Source: Nansenia antarctica (taxonomy: Eukaryota; Chordata; Actinopteri; Argentiniformes; Microstomatidae). From it: a stretch of DNA of 64,000 nt. Where the stretch lies: NCBI GenBank assembly GCA_963989245.1, contig OZ022341.1, positions 56,236,655 to 56,300,654 of the forward strand, in the 5' to 3' direction. The position numbers and the translations under genes were made by a program. This document shows, piece by piece, positions 43,901 through 56,384 of the stretch; position 1 is the first letter of the stretch; each line of letters opens with the position of its first letter. A model generated the notes under the pieces. The model saw only the letters and a list, made by a program, of their open reading frames with translations, was not told the origin of the DNA and did not search any database.

Positions 43901-45130
43901 CCTTTTGAAAGTGGACATTAACAACCTGGCTGCAATAGTATCATGGGTCTAATTCAATATCGTATGCGCTTGAGATTTTTTACTGCTGTGTGACGAGTAT
44001 GAATTCCTAGAAAACGGTTGGAAGTCAGAAATGGTTGGTCTGACCATGCCAGCTTTGGCACAATTTAAAAAGAAAAAAGAAAAAAAAGAAACCACATATG
44101 GGTTGAAGCTCTCCAAAAAACGTTGATGATCTGCAAGCTGGACAAAGTTAATGGTTGACAGAGCATTTGATATCCGTCTCTCAGAAGTTTAACACTGAGC
44201 TAAGGTGAAGGTTGTTGGGAGATAAAGCAGGGAACGGGTAAACACACCGGCGCAAAAGCACAGCTTGCATGCCACACAGCGAGCAGGAGCACCAATTGTT
44301 TGGCTTCTTGGTCATGACAGTGAACGTCACCCCATAGCCCAAGGGGTTGGAAGAAAAGGAAAAAACTCCCAGTAATGACTGCAGTGAAACAGTACCACTA
44401 CAGTAGTGCCTTAGCCTCAAGTGAAAAGGGATAGATTGTGAGACAAAATGGAAACTTCTGAAAAGCAAGCCTTACTAGTGCATCTTGAGGCTAGAATTCT
44501 AGGGAATTCTATTTCCCTAGGGTGCTCATTACTAAACATAACTGTTTATAAATACCAAACACACTCATCTGAATAAAAGGTGAACTGTGATATGGAAGGT
44601 GGCCAGGCATCATTATACAACCACCTCAGGGTCCAAATCGCTGTGTTTGGATTCAAATTACTTCTGCTCAATAGCTCACCTAAATAAACATCCATTTGGG
44701 TGGCCATCTGTGCCTGTGTCCTAAGGTTACACTGCAATATTTCCTCAGTTGTTTTATCTGTAACTCTACCAGGAAACAGAGCTGATATTCCAGAAAACAG
44801 CAGCTACTATGTCATTACAGGGTTATGACAGTCGACTAACTGCCTTTTAGAGTTTGATTTTGTGTGGAATAAACTGAAATCCCTCAGTTTTTAAAACTTT
44901 TTTAAACATTTCATTTGCTCTTAAAACTCTTATGAAAAGTTGATGAACGGGAGTTAAGATTGGGATGGATGAAGGTATTCTGCTTAGTATGATTCGAAAT
45001 TTCAAATCTTTTGAAAAGTATTTGGAACAAAGACTGGTGATAGTTGGAAAAAGCTCAAATAAACCATGCACAAACTCTGTTACACAATACAGAGACTGGA
45101 GGGAAACTCCTCAATTATAATCATCATCAT
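40965..45130 (+). other. slc16a10 intron 1, middle part
   Basis: No gene or complete element recognised. It holds a short CCCTAA pair at about 43316-43331 and scattered homopolymers. Confidence 0.45.
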
Positions 45131-45133
45131 TAT

Positions 45134-45281
45134 TGTTACGACTCCAAGATCTTATGGCTCTTATGGGATTGGAATGATGAATGGGGGAACAGATTGGCCA
45201 ATTGACTACACCTGAATGTAGAATGACAGAGGAGAACACAGAAGGGAAGGAAACACAACAAGGACACATGGGGACGTAACA
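45134..45281. repeat. 148-bp repeat with TGTTACG...CGTAACA ends
   Basis: Perfect 7-bp terminal inversions. The right half matches the right half of 39970-40545. The flanks are ATC-repeats, so a duplication cannot be judged. It could be an internally deleted LTR. Confidence 0.4.
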
Positions 45282-45284
45282 ATC

Positions 45285-45984
45285 ATCATCAGGGCTTTAT
45301 ACTCCACTCTCTTCCCCTGCCACTGACATCTCTCATCATTTACATCTATATGATACATTTAGTATTCTTAATATCGACTGGAGTAAAAAAAAAAAAAAAA
45401 GAAAGAATCCTGCCAAACAAGTGCTGGTGTTTCCTTTTCATTTGATAAGATGATTCAGCAACCATGAAAACCCCCTTTTCACTTCCTGCAGAAAAATTGG
45501 TGTTTAGAATTAACCCAAACTTGACTGTGTGCAGAGTTAACCCCCCCCATCCCCCATCCCCCACCCCCCATAATGTTCTATAATTTAGCCAAGTGTAATG
45601 GCTTCCAGCTGGGGTCTTGAGGAGTTGGAGTCAGCTAGGTGATGGTATATAGTGTAGGCTACACTCAGGCCCAGATGTGGGGTAGTGGACTGAGGCTCTG
45701 CATGGCGCCAAGGAGATTAAACAGCAACCGCTCTTAATTATTAGTGTAATTGCTAGCCAAGAGCTCTGGTAACGACGTGACTGGGGCTTTTCTCATTAAT
45801 GCTTGACATCACAGAGTGGACGGAGGGAGCTGGCGTGAGCACAAGGAAGGAATGGAGCTGGCGCAGCGAGGGGGCCTCGTGTCATAACTGGTTCAGTGTA
45901 ACACCAAGGTGCTCAAGCATAACTGTACATTGTTGGCCCCCTTTCAAACGGACGCTTCCTGTGAGCTAAAAACGGTTCTTCTGT

Positions 45985-46061
<77 letters not shown>

Positions 46062-48225
46062 ATTCGTCTGCCTCGTCTCTGGTCCAAACCAAATGTGGTT
46101 TCCCTGGCAACAGTTACATGGAATTACTGTTCTGCTTTCACAATGGTCACAAGTGTGAATCTGAGCAATCGTGGCTTTTTTGGGGGGGATGGACTGAATT
46201 CATTCACAGCCAGTTAAAGACCATTATGTGTCACGTCGACCACTCAACTTCTTGACGTCTTTCAGAGCACTGAATGCTCTTTTGTGGAAGGATAACAGCC
46301 CCAGTACTTGTCTCGTGGTCGTCATTATGCTGCAACCCCCTTGGGGGACATAAGCACGAACCCTTGCAAAAGGAGTTCGAAAACATGCAGAACATATGGG
46401 GTCTGCGTCTTAAACCTGTTCACCCCGCTCGCCTGCGTCCTCTGCTGGATACAACTCTGCTCCGAGGCAGTCTTGCTCTCTGCTTGCGGCAGAGTTACTG
46501 TACACAGTAACCACTCCAGCGTTCTCCTCCTCCTCCTCAGAGGTGATTGGGTCTAAATTGAGAGTCGGTCTGATCATAATGAGACGTGGCTGCCTGGCTG
46601 CTGGGGTCGGGGCTGTGTTGCTCCGACGCAGGGCAGGGCAGGGCAAGGCTGGCGCTGTGGTCCATTACTTCCCCCCTGATGGAGCCAGAGTGGGGTCCTG
46701 TCCTGAGTCCAGCCCGGGACAGGCCAGAGATGTGTGATGCCCTGCGGGACGGGTTTGGAACTAGGCCAGTTTGTCAACATCGAGCAGCTTAGCCTCCTCA
46801 GATCAAACCCAGGAGCATGGACAGAGTTAGAGGCCCCATGGATAGCTGGCTGCAGACTGGAGTAGCTTAGCTGCTCTCCCAAAAGCATGTCTCAGTCTAA
46901 ACTGTTTGCCTAACATACATCACTGTGCTCTGAAAGCCTGTGTGGTTATGTCATAATAAGATTTCGGTCTTCTTTTTTTGTTGCTAAAGCTGAACTGTAA
47001 TTCAGACTGTTGTGCTTTAGAAGCTCACAACCTGGTTCTTGGGCATTTTAATCTTCCCAGAAGAAGTAAAAACATCCTATAATGAAATGATAGTTGTTGT
47101 TGTTACACAAGAGATCCTCATAGATATCCTAATAGCAAGCTTAGATACAATTCCTGCAATAGTCTTATGACACAAAACACATAGCACTGCTATGAGACTA
47201 TTCCAGGAAGTAAACCTGTGCGATATCTATGAGGTTTGTATGCAAAAGTAACTCTACTTTGGGACCAAATTAATGGTGGGCTGATGAGAAATCTATAAAA
47301 TATACAGTGTATTATTTACTTAATCAAGTAAAAAAATAAAGAAGAAAGAAAGAAAGAAGCAGCAAGTTAAAGATGTGGTTTAGAGTCCCATGGATGCTCT
47401 TAATGGAACGGTTTTGTAGGTTATTCTGAAAGATATCTAAGGATATTGAGACAAATCTTTTCATGCCCATAGGAATTCAAATTGCTGTTTTTGTAAATAT
47501 CTATTAGATGTAAATATCTATTAGTGCTGGCATATGTACTCCCTTGAAACTTATTTGAAACGCATCAGAAATGTGCTTATCTTATTGGACATTTACCCTT
47601 ATTTTTCTTCATGTGTTTGCATGGTTGTAGTAGTCCATAAGCATGCAAAATGTTTGTGCACCATAAACAGACTACAGTACAGTGTTAACACCTTGTTTTA
47701 AAACCCACCCGTTGCTTGTAGTAAAATAGGACAGATGGTTTTCTTTCCTTTAGCTTCCCACTCAGCGTGGGCTGCCTGGTACACCTGTCTTCCTTGGTAG
47801 CCTGTTGACAGGCTGTCAGTGTGTGCTGTTGATTGATGAACACCTCCCTTTATGGTGTTGACTGGGAGTGAGAGGCTGTAGTGCAGAGAGAGGTCCTGGG
47901 TCAGGGAGGGGTTCCCCAGACCGTGGGCTTTGTAGTGTTGGATTAAGGACACTCTTCAACTGGCTTTTTCCTAGGATGCAGTGGTTGGTGTTTGTTTGAC
48001 CACAGAGGCGAAATGGTCTGTACCAACATTGAAAAGTACAATATTAGTTGGTTGGCTTGACCATTAGTAGTTTCCATTCACTTCAGTTAATAGATAACCT
48101 GAGTGTATTTGCTGAGTTAAGGGCACCCACTGGCTTCCATTAGAAGCCCAAGACATCCTGTTTAGAAACGGAATGCTATCGTTTCAGCCTGCACGATATG
48201 AGGGAAATCTGCGATGTGCAATAAC
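45285..48225 (+). other. slc16a10 intron 1, no gene
   Basis: It contains a long CT microsatellite (45989-46057). The 45700-45830 stretch has homeodomain-like TTAATTATTAG and TCATTAATG. No ORF with a recognised family. Confidence 0.45.
45989..46057. repeat. CT dinucleotide microsatellite
   Basis: About 34 uninterrupted CT repeats. Confidence 0.95.
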
Positions 48226-48229
48226 ATTG

Positions 48230-48545
48230 TTCAATATTGCGACTTATATAGTGCCTTATTCCAAAGCGCTTTACAATAGCCTCTCATTCACCCATTTACA
48301 TTTTACATTTACATTTTTGGCATTTAGCAGACGCCTTATTCCAAAGCGACTTACAATCAAATGTAATTACATTTACACACCAATGGCGGCAAGCTACCAT
48401 GTAAGGCGCCGGCCCACTGATTGGGAGCAATTTGAGGGGTTCTGTGTCTTGCCCAAGGACACCTTGACAAGCCGGGGTTCAAACTGCCAATCTGCCGACC
48501 TTGCGATCGTTATACGCCGGCTCTACCTCCTGCGCCACAGCCTCC
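48230..48545 (-). repeat. tRNA-headed SINE-type repeat, reverse orientation
   Basis: CTTATTCCAAAGCGCTTTAC, CACCAATGGCGGCAAGCTAC and CTTGCCCAAGGACAC blocks lead to a reversed tRNA-like head with B-box-like GGTTCAAACTGCC. The same family is at 53730-53987. It has an internal insert of the GGCATTTAGCAGACGCC motif near 48320. Confidence 0.65.
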
Positions 48546-48629
48546 ACAATAATGAAATAAATTATTCTGAACAAGCTTTCATCGAATTGCACATGCATAC
48601 CCAACCAGTTAAACAGAACATTAATTTAA

Positions 48630-49613
48630 CCCTCTATGGCACCTTGTTGCCTCTAGGCAACATACCCATTCTTGGCCTTTTACATTCACACAATGCATCC
48701 CCAGTTATGAGGCAATACTTAGAAAAAGAGGCAGGGCCATAAGGAACCAAAGGCAGTCTCTCTGGAGGCCATGCTGAATCCCTTTTTTGCAGACTGTCCC
48801 ACAAGGATCAGCTTAGCCATTTCTCTCCACAAACATCGTCTGAAAACATATTTTCCTGGCCTTTTTAAATCTGGAAAATTTTAAATTAATAATAATAGCT
48901 GAGTAAAGCTTACCTTCTAATAGTTTAATTTACTTTATTTGCTAATTAAGTAATGGAAACTTGTTAAAATGCAAATGTTGTCTTGAGGCAACACCGTACC
49001 ATTATGGTAAGTTGCAAATGTTGCCTTGAGGCAACACTGTGCCACCATGGATTCACCATGACACCATGACACTGGTCAGGCGCACCTGTCAGGGGGCAGG
49101 TGTGCCTCTCTTGGGGCACCTCTCGGGGGCACTCTCCATGCCATTACTTACCATTACTTACATTTACGTACTTTAGCCACTTTACTCTATTATACTGAGC
49201 CAATTACCACTATTGCACTATTGCACTATTGTCTATTGTATTCCACCCCTGTACATTGTACCGCGCATTTAAAATCTTTCATCTAGTATTTTTTGTATAT
49301 ATAGTTATGTCTAATCTTGTCGTATTATACTGTTATTTATTGTTTTTGTTTGCTATGCACCGTGCATGAGAGGGAAACACAATTTCAGCCTTCTGTATGT
49401 CTGTACATATATTGGATTAACAATAAAGCTGACTTTGACTTTGACTTTGACTGACCATTATGGCACAGTGTTGCCTCAAGGCAACGCATCCCAAAAAGTA
49501 CCCCCCAAAAAATATTTATTTGAAATTTCTTTAGATTATGTTTATTTGGTCTATTCTAAAAACACTCCAAACATTTTTTCCCCAACTGGATTCATAATGT
49601 GTGCCATAGAGGG
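48630..49613. mobile_element. Non-autonomous piggyBac-like element (TTAA target)
   Basis: The ends CCCTCTATGGCAC and GTGCCATAGAGGG are perfect 13-bp inverted repeats. Both are flanked by TTAA (48626-48629, 49614-49617), the invariant piggyBac target. It carries several subterminal hairpins of the form TTGCCTTGAGGCAAC (about 48649, 48982, 49020, 49463). No transposase is present. A LINE 3' end is nested at about 49130-49445. Confidence 0.82.
49130..49445 (+). repeat. LINE 3' UTR fragment with TTTGAC tail
   Basis: It ends AATAAAGCTGACTTTGACTT, with about three TTTGAC units. The body has no coding sequence. Inserted within the piggyBac-like element. Confidence 0.6.
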
Positions 49614-49619
49614 TTAAAT

Positions 49620-51298
49620 AAGACATTTAATTACCCCCAGCTCCCTTTAAAATATTTTCTTCTAAACTCAACAAAAACATCTCTTGAAATAAAACATATC
49701 TGTGGGAAAACAAACAACTGTAATGTCTCCCATTACATATAAAATAATTCTGTGATGGAATCTGGTAATCTTCCAAACCAAAACCATAATCAAAACCATA
49801 TTTGGTCACTGTGTTTATAGGCATCATGTACAGTCAAATAAGTTTTGGCCTGTTATTTCTCTGTAGAGTTTGGACGTTTTCTCATGAGGAGTCACACTCA
49901 CAAAACTCTGAGAAATGTGATGTTTTAGATTTGCTGTTACTCAACGTTTATACATTTCTACATATAACCACTAGACAGCAGATCATAACAGACAAAAAAT
50001 AAAAACTTAAATTGTCATCTTCGTTGTCAAAAACGGTTTCGAAATTATTAGCCGCCAGCGAAATATTGGTAATGTTATTTTTGGTGTCCACCATGTTTAC
50101 AGTTAGGTCGTAAATTACGCTGAAAACGTTGAAACCAGAACGCTCTGAAATCAGAGCAGATTTTCAGAGTGAATTCTACGAACACACACACAATTATATT
50201 TTTCTTATTCTTCGCGCTTCAGGCAGCCTTTTTTGATGTGTTTATGTTCATATCGCGATGACGATGAAAATACGATTTATCGGTCAGCCCTACTATCGTC
50301 GGGGAAGAGGGCGGACAGGACAGTCTTTATTCAGAGATTGAAAATGACAAATATTCTGACCTGTTTGATGTCCTGGGGCTCAGTGAAATCCAACAAAAAT
50401 GTGAAATAAGCAGGGATTCAGACTGATCATTGCGTAGACAGAACTTGCACAAGGAGAATAACTGTCATATCTGCAAAACTGCCTCTAGACTGCCACAAAG
50501 TAATTGTACAATGATAATGTGTAGAAATGAGATGCCAGACAAACAGTTCACAGCCACAGAGTGTTCATCATTCACTGACCTTAACATAAAAAAGCCCTAG
50601 TAGTGTTGACCTCCTTCGTGCCATTACTGCACACTGAGGACATGCGAAGAGATTCAGAGTTAGTAAATGTGACAGTGAGTGTGATGATGGACCCCCTTTC
50701 ATTTAGTGGGGCAGGCCTATCTGTGGTGGTGGGGTGACTGGGTTCGTCACACAGAGGAGATGGAAGAGAGTGAGGAGAGGAGAGAGAGAAAGCAGACGGA
50801 AGACTTAGACCAGCTCCGCCTGGTCTGTCAGGGACTGTGTGGCCTCCGGCTGCAGGCGGATGTCACCTGGAAAGAGAGCATCCTGATATTACATTTTCAA
50901 TTTGGAATTCTTCCCTGTCTGAAGCGTAAATGCTTTTAAATCAAGAAAGCCAGCAGATGAAAACAGGACAGCAATTTCCTGTTGTCTTTGTGAGATTCTT
51001 CTCCCTTTTTGTTCACTTTACCTGTATTACAGTATGTAGGTTGAGGTGAGCTGATGTCTCAGCAAATATGAGACGACCCCCCCCCCCATAGCATTTTGAG
51101 GAATTCACTCAGTGGGCCTCATTCAGGCGTACAGCTTTCTTGTCTGCTGTTTTGGGATGGATTTTAATAGACAGTATTGCCTCTAATGTGTTGACTTGTA
51201 GAGTGAATATAACAGGAAGACATGCCCAGGACATTATGCGGAAGCTAGCCAAACATAGCTATTAATACATGAGATAACATGAATATGCAATATGTATG

Positions 51299-51329
<31 letters not shown>

Positions 51330-51360
51330 TTGTAACTTGAGAATGTCCTGATCTGCTTTT
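49620..51360 (+). other. slc16a10 intron 1, no gene
   Basis: A TA-rich microsatellite lies at 51296-51330. Nothing else recognised. Confidence 0.45.
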
Positions 51361-51361
51361 A

Positions 51362-51565
51362 AGGTAGTGGTGGCCTAGTGGATAGTGAGTTGGACGGGTG
51401 ATCAGAAGGTCATGAGTTTAAATCCCACTTGGGAAACACCACCAGTAGTGTGCCCTTGAGTAAGGCACTTAGCCCTAAGTTACTCCAGGGAGACTGTCCC
51501 TGTAATCTCAAGTTGTAAGTCACTTTGGATAAAAGCATCTGCTAAATGGTTCAAATGTAATGTAG
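51362..51565 (+). mobile_element. tRNA-derived SINE
   Basis: The head GGTAGTGGTGGCCTAGTGG (A box) and GGTCATGAGTTTAAATCCC (B box) are followed by a body with GTGCCCTTGAGTAAGGCACT and the end CTTTGGATAAAAGCATCTGC. Same family as 60646-60873 and 63075-63285. Confidence 0.8.
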
Positions 51566-51569
51566 ATGC

Positions 51570-53135
51570 TTTTAGTAAGCAGGCAACCTCGGAAATAAAA
51601 CTGCAGAAATCTCAGGTTACCCGTGACTCTGCCAACTGAAGTCGATCTAGTCGCCAAAGACTGTGTGCAACAAGTGTGTCTTCAGTTCAGTCCTCTATAC
51701 AAGTCCTCTATGCGTCCATCAATCTCTCTGCTCACTGCCGTAACCAATCCATCCTCGGCAGCTGTTTCTTCTTTTTACCGGGTTGTTTTTATATGTTCCT
51801 TCCTGTCCTATGACTGGCTACACAAGCTAGATACAGTATATTCACTTTGATACCCTTGATACGTAATACAATTCTTGTTTTTGACTGTACTACTTGCTGA
51901 GTGATTCATTTGGCATCAGTGACATGCACTGTGTTGATGTTTTAAAACTCCGGTACTTGTGTTTTCATACTGATGGATTGTCATCACAATGGTGATGAAC
52001 CTCGATCTATTTGTACAGTCTAGAATAATAGAGTTATCCAGCAGCATGGGGAGAGAAGGAGAGATTCATCTGAGGCAAACAGAAGATCAGCTTAACCCTT
52101 GAGGCCTGACAGAGGCCTCCCCCCCCACCCCCCACCCCAAATGAGAAGGAAAAGAAAGCAGAACTCTGAGACCTTTCTGAGAGATCAGCAGTTTGACTGT
52201 TGAAGCATATTGCTGTTCGCCCTGTCAGGTTCTCCAGACTATAACTGCTCCTCTCTGTTGGGAAACTTGAGTAGCAGTCTCCTTTTGTCAGCTGGGTTTG
52301 TGGTGTCAGTCAGTATGACTCTCAGTTACCTCACACTGGATCCAATCTCCCTCCAAACATGTTATTCACTTGGCCAATTATTCTAGGCCTATCATTTCTA
52401 TGGTCAAAGGGCACTTACTCTTGCACAATGGCTCGGTGTCGAGCGGGGAGGGGGATGGGGGGGTTCTTTCTCTGACGCTGCTGCTTGTTTTTCCTGTGTT
52501 GGAAGACAGATGCCTCCGGAGGCAGAGATAGAGATCTGTACAGCAGAATCGCCCTAGGCCAGAGGTCTACTGTAGTAGGGATCTACCCCTGACCTTGTAT
52601 TCCCCCAGCTGTATAGCGGAGGGATAACAGATAGAAGATAAGGATACGATCCCATGGAGTCCCAGAGAGTCTCAGAGAGGCAAAGAGACAAGAATGTTGT
52701 CTTGAAAAATGGGTATGCCATTATCCACTAACCAGCCATAAGCAGTCATTTCCTTGTCTTTGTCTTTTTTGAATGAGGAACTGCAAAGGCGTCACTATCT
52801 TTTAGGGACGTGATCTTTAGTCAGTATTTGGAGATGATAAAAAACCTCAAGTGTTTTCCTGATCAGCTCTTCCTTTTCCCTGAGTCTCTCTTCCTGTCAC
52901 TGGGAGGGAGTGCATGACTGGCTCAAGCCCTGGAAAACACATGTCCACATGCAAAGGACATTATAGACTAGAGCATACTACAATCTCTATGAATTTACTA
53001 CTCTCTTTTTTCACTTTCTCCCATTTACAAGGGGGTCGCCATGCTCTTCCATAGGCTCAGCTCACTCCAGGTTTAAAGATTAGGAGTTTGTGTGTCTACG
53101 GAGTGAGTAAATATAGAACTGTTAGTAGCTTTTAC
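51570..53135 (+). other. slc16a10 intron 1, no gene
   Basis: No recognised gene or element. Confidence 0.45.
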
Positions 53136-53385
53136 AGTTTTTCTCAATAGTTTTCACAGTAGCAGACACAATAACCTAAACCTGAAACTTGTGTACCTTA
53201 TCTCACACCAGTTCTGCACAAATACATTTCCTGTTTTTTACTCATTTTGTAGTTCGCTTTTTGTAAAACACTACACACAATTCTCTACATTTGGCACAAT
53301 CTTCATTGATAAAATACCTTGGAAAACACTACCATTCAGAAGGCTAAACTCAAACTACCAATCACACAATCACACTCCTCATATG

Positions 53386-53654
53386 TGACAGCAGCTGGTG
53401 AAACCGGGAACAAGTCGGCAGCCGATCAAGTGTTCTGACTTTTATTCATAAAAATTTAAATACATTTAGACGTTGTTGAAAATGACAATGACAATGTAAA
53501 TTAGTGTTATAGTTAACTATGTAGTAATTACTCACCGAATCCATTGCGTTGCAATATTTTGGCTTGACTAATGAGTGTGTCATTGATTTCAGAATAAAAA
53601 TCTGAACAATTTGATTGGTTGCCGACTTGTTCCCAGTTTCAATAGCTGCCTTCA
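53386..53654. mobile_element. MITE with long inverted ends (269 bp)
   Basis: The ends TGACAGCAGCTGGTGAAAC and the inverted TGAAGGCAGCTATTGAAAC extend over about 80 bp per arm (both with GGGAACAAGTCGGC). It is flanked by the direct repeat CATATG. It shares its core (TAGTCAAGCCAAAATA) with the diverged copy at about 61430-61705. Confidence 0.72.
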
Positions 53655-53729
53655 CATATGGGCAAACACATTTTGCTTTTCAGTTAGCAATCATAGCTTT
53701 AGCAATAAAAGGCAGAAACAGGTAGTAAA

Positions 53730-53987
53730 TGTTAAATGTACTGACTTATATAGCGCCTTATTCCAAAGCGCTTTACAACGGCCTCTCATTCACCCATTCA
53801 CACACACATTCACACACCAATGGCGGCAAGCTACCATGCAAGGCGCCAGCCCGCTCATTGGGAGCAATTTGGGGTTAAGTGTCTTGCCCAAGGACACTTT
53901 GACATGTGGCCAGCCGGGGCTCGAACCGCCGATCTGCCGACCTTGCGTTCATTAGACACCGGCTCTACCTCCTGTGCCACAGCTGCC
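53730..53987 (-). repeat. tRNA-headed SINE-type repeat, reverse orientation
   Basis: Same family as 48230-48545. The reversed head contains GGTTCGAGCCCC (B box). Its distal end was the target of the jockey-like LINE insertion. Confidence 0.7.
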
Positions 53988-54009
53988 CTTCTTCTTCTTT
54001 CGTGTAACG

Positions 54010-56349
54010 TCAGAGGTCCAACTCGGTGTCGCGTAGCCGTGCCTGCATCTCTGGTTCTAGGTCGAAGAGGCTGGCTTCTGAGGGTGGTCTATATAAGGGG
54101 CAGATGGTGATTATGTGGTCGGCGGTCTGCTCTGGGTCACCGCACTCGCATGCCGCACTGTCCGCCAGGCCCCACGCCTTCATTGATGTTTTAAAGCGAC
54201 CGACACCAGTTCGTAGACGGTTCAGTGTGGTCCATTGCCAACGTGGTAGGTCGTCTCCTCCAATGGCGCCATCTCCTGGGTCCCAGATGTAGCGGTGGAT
54301 TCGGGAGGGCCCGGCTGACTCCCACTCCTGCTTCCAAGCTGCTGCCAACCATGCATCTCTGGAGATGTCCTCAGAGGTGGAGTTGAGCATGGCTTGTGCT
54401 GCCTTGTTGTAAGGGTGGCGGGTCTTGAGTCTGCTTGGAGGTGCTGGTGTTATGGTGGTGTTGTGCAGGATGTGCCAGTCATGCTTTTGTGCCTTCCTGG
54501 CCAGGGCGAGGGTGGCAGCCTCCCGTCGGAGGCCGGCCGGTGCTATTCCCGCGAGGACTGGCAAGAGGGACACAGGGGTAGGCTTCAAGCATCCAGTTAT
54601 TATTCTGAGGGAGGTATTGATAGCCACGTCGACCTTTCTCGCATGAGGGCTTCTGCTCCAGACTGGGGCGCAGTATTCCGCTGCAGAGAAGACCAGGGCT
54701 TGGGTGGATATTCTTAGCGTCTTAGCGGAGGCTCCCCAGGTTGTACCAGCAAGGCGGCGGATCAGCGCGGCCCTGGATGTCACTTTGGCCTTGACTTCTT
54801 CCAGGTGTTGCTTGAAGGATAATGTCCGATCCAGGCGCACTCCAAGGTACTTCGGGGCTTGATGGACCTCCAGACATTTGTTGTCAACGCGCACCTCAAG
54901 TTCCCTCCTGGCTTCTCTGGTGCTAAGGTGGTATGCCGCTGCGACTGTCTTTCCGACACTGAGTTGTAGACGCCACCTTCGAAGGTATGCTACCAGTGTG
55001 CCTATGTCTACGTTAAGACCCTCTTCCATCGCCTTCCACGTTGGTCGGCTCAGCATGATGGCAAGATCGTCTGCGTAGCCATACTTTCTAGATGCTGTAT
55101 CAGGTAGGTCGTGGATGTAAACGTTGAACAGCATCGGCGAGAGAACAGACCCCTGCGGTACCCCGTTCCTCAGTCTTCTGAGCCTACTGCACTGGCCACT
55201 GCTGGTCTGTAAGATGAAGCTGCGGTTGGAAAGTTTCTCCATGATGAACTTCACCATGTGGCGGTCCGGTATTGTCCTCAGCAGCTTCAGATGAAGTCCC
55301 CGGTGCCACACGGTGTCGTATGCAGCAGTCAGATCCAGGTACACTACCCCAGCTTTCTCATTGTCCTGGAAGCTGTCCTCGATGTCCTGACAGAGTAGTG
55401 TTACCTGGTCTGCTGTTGATCTTCCACGACGGAAACCAGCTTGTTCCCGTGGGAGCTGTGAGTCCACCACTGGCTCGATGCGGCTATGGATCATCCTCTC
55501 CAAGATCTTAAATGGGACACAGAGCAACGAGATTGGTCTGTACGACTTGGGGTCTTCTGCAGGTTTATTTGGCTTTGGCAGAGCTATGACAGAGGCACGG
55601 CGCCAAGTCTTTGGGAGCTTTAATCTCCGGTAGCATGATGTATAGAAAGCACAGAGCCAGCCAGATGTTGTTGTGCTCTGGAGGATGACGAACTCCGGGT
55701 GGATGTTGTCACGGCCAGGGGATTTGCCTGGCTTGAGCTTGCTCATGGCCTCACTGAGTTCCTCTGCTGTGAATTCTCCCGAGAGGTTGGAATCGACACT
55801 GGCCGCTCCCGAGATGCAGGACACCTCACGCGATGTCAGTCGGGCAAAGTCTTTGTCAGCATCCGGGAAGCGGCCGTTCTTCAGGAGCTGGGATGCGATG
55901 GCATTTGCTGTGACTGGACAGCTGTGGGGTGTTGTATTTCTGCCTGTGAGCTGGTTGATGGTCTGCCACGCCTTGCGACTAGAATGGGTGAAGTCGATTG
56001 ATTCGACAACTTCTGTCCATCTGGCCCTGCGGGTGATATCCAGCTTCTGGAGCAGTGCTGCTGCAGTCACGTCCACCTCGTCTCTGGCACTAGCCCTCTG
56101 GTGGTCGCACAGAAGGCGGCTGCATTCCTCGTCCCAACCTGGGATGTAATTCCTGTTATAGCCACGTGGGATGGTCTTCTTTGCCGCACCCAGGAGGACC
56201 TGGCAGTAGGCTGCATAGGCCGCATCCAGATCGGCTGTGTCTGGGTCTGGCAGGCCAGCTGACGTTCTTTCAGTCTCCTCAGCATACGACTCCCAGTTGG
56301 CTTTTCGGAAGTTCCATCGCTTGACGGGTTTCCCTGGTACCGGTTCCAC
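54010..56349 (-). CDS. LINE ORF2: reverse transcriptase and C-terminal knuckle (779 aa)
   Basis: Long open frame with RT motifs in order: LKPGKSPGRDNIHPE, PKSYRPISLLCVPFKILERM, VVYLDLTAAYDTVWH (first catalytic Asp), NGVPQGSVLSPMLFNVYIHD, YGYADDLAI (catalytic DD), APKYLGVRLDRTLSFKQH. The tail has a CCHC-like CECGDPEQTADHIITIC. No RNase H is seen. The listed ATG is only the first in this frame. The natural protein starts upstream in the endonuclease, from which a one-base frameshift near 56388 separates it. Jockey/Nimb-like by overall layout, with the clade uncertain. Confidence 0.85.
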   Translation of the reverse strand: MEPVPGKPVKRWNFRKANWESYAEETERTSAGLPDPDTADLDAAYAAYCQVLLGAAKKTIPRGYNRNYIPGWDEECSRLLCDHQRASARDEVDVTAAALLQKLDITRRARWTEVVESIDFTHSSRKAWQTINQLTGRNTTPHSCPVTANAIASQLLKNGRFPDADKDFARLTSREVSCISGAASVDSNLSGEFTAEELSEAMSKLKPGKSPGRDNIHPEFVILQSTTTSGWLCAFYTSCYRRLKLPKTWRRASVIALPKPNKPAEDPKSYRPISLLCVPFKILERMIHSRIEPVVDSQLPREQAGFRRGRSTADQVTLLCQDIEDSFQDNEKAGVVYLDLTAAYDTVWHRGLHLKLLRTIPDRHMVKFIMEKLSNRSFILQTSSGQCSRLRRLRNGVPQGSVLSPMLFNVYIHDLPDTASRKYGYADDLAIMLSRPTWKAMEEGLNVDIGTLVAYLRRWRLQLSVGKTVAAAYHLSTREARRELEVRVDNKCLEVHQAPKYLGVRLDRTLSFKQHLEEVKAKVTSRAALIRRLAGTTWGASAKTLRISTQALVFSAAEYCAPVWSRSPHARKVDVAINTSLRIITGCLKPTPVSLLPVLAGIAPAGLRREAATLALARKAQKHDWHILHNTTITPAPPSRLKTRHPYNKAAQAMLNSTSEDISRDAWLAAAWKQEWESAGPSRIHRYIWDPGDGAIGGDDLPRWQWTTLNRLRTGVGRFKTSMKAWGLADSAACECGDPEQTADHIITICPLYRPPSEASLFDLEPEMQARLRDTELDL

Positions 56350-56384
56350 CAGTGATGGGACTTTAATGATGGATGTGAGCGGGG

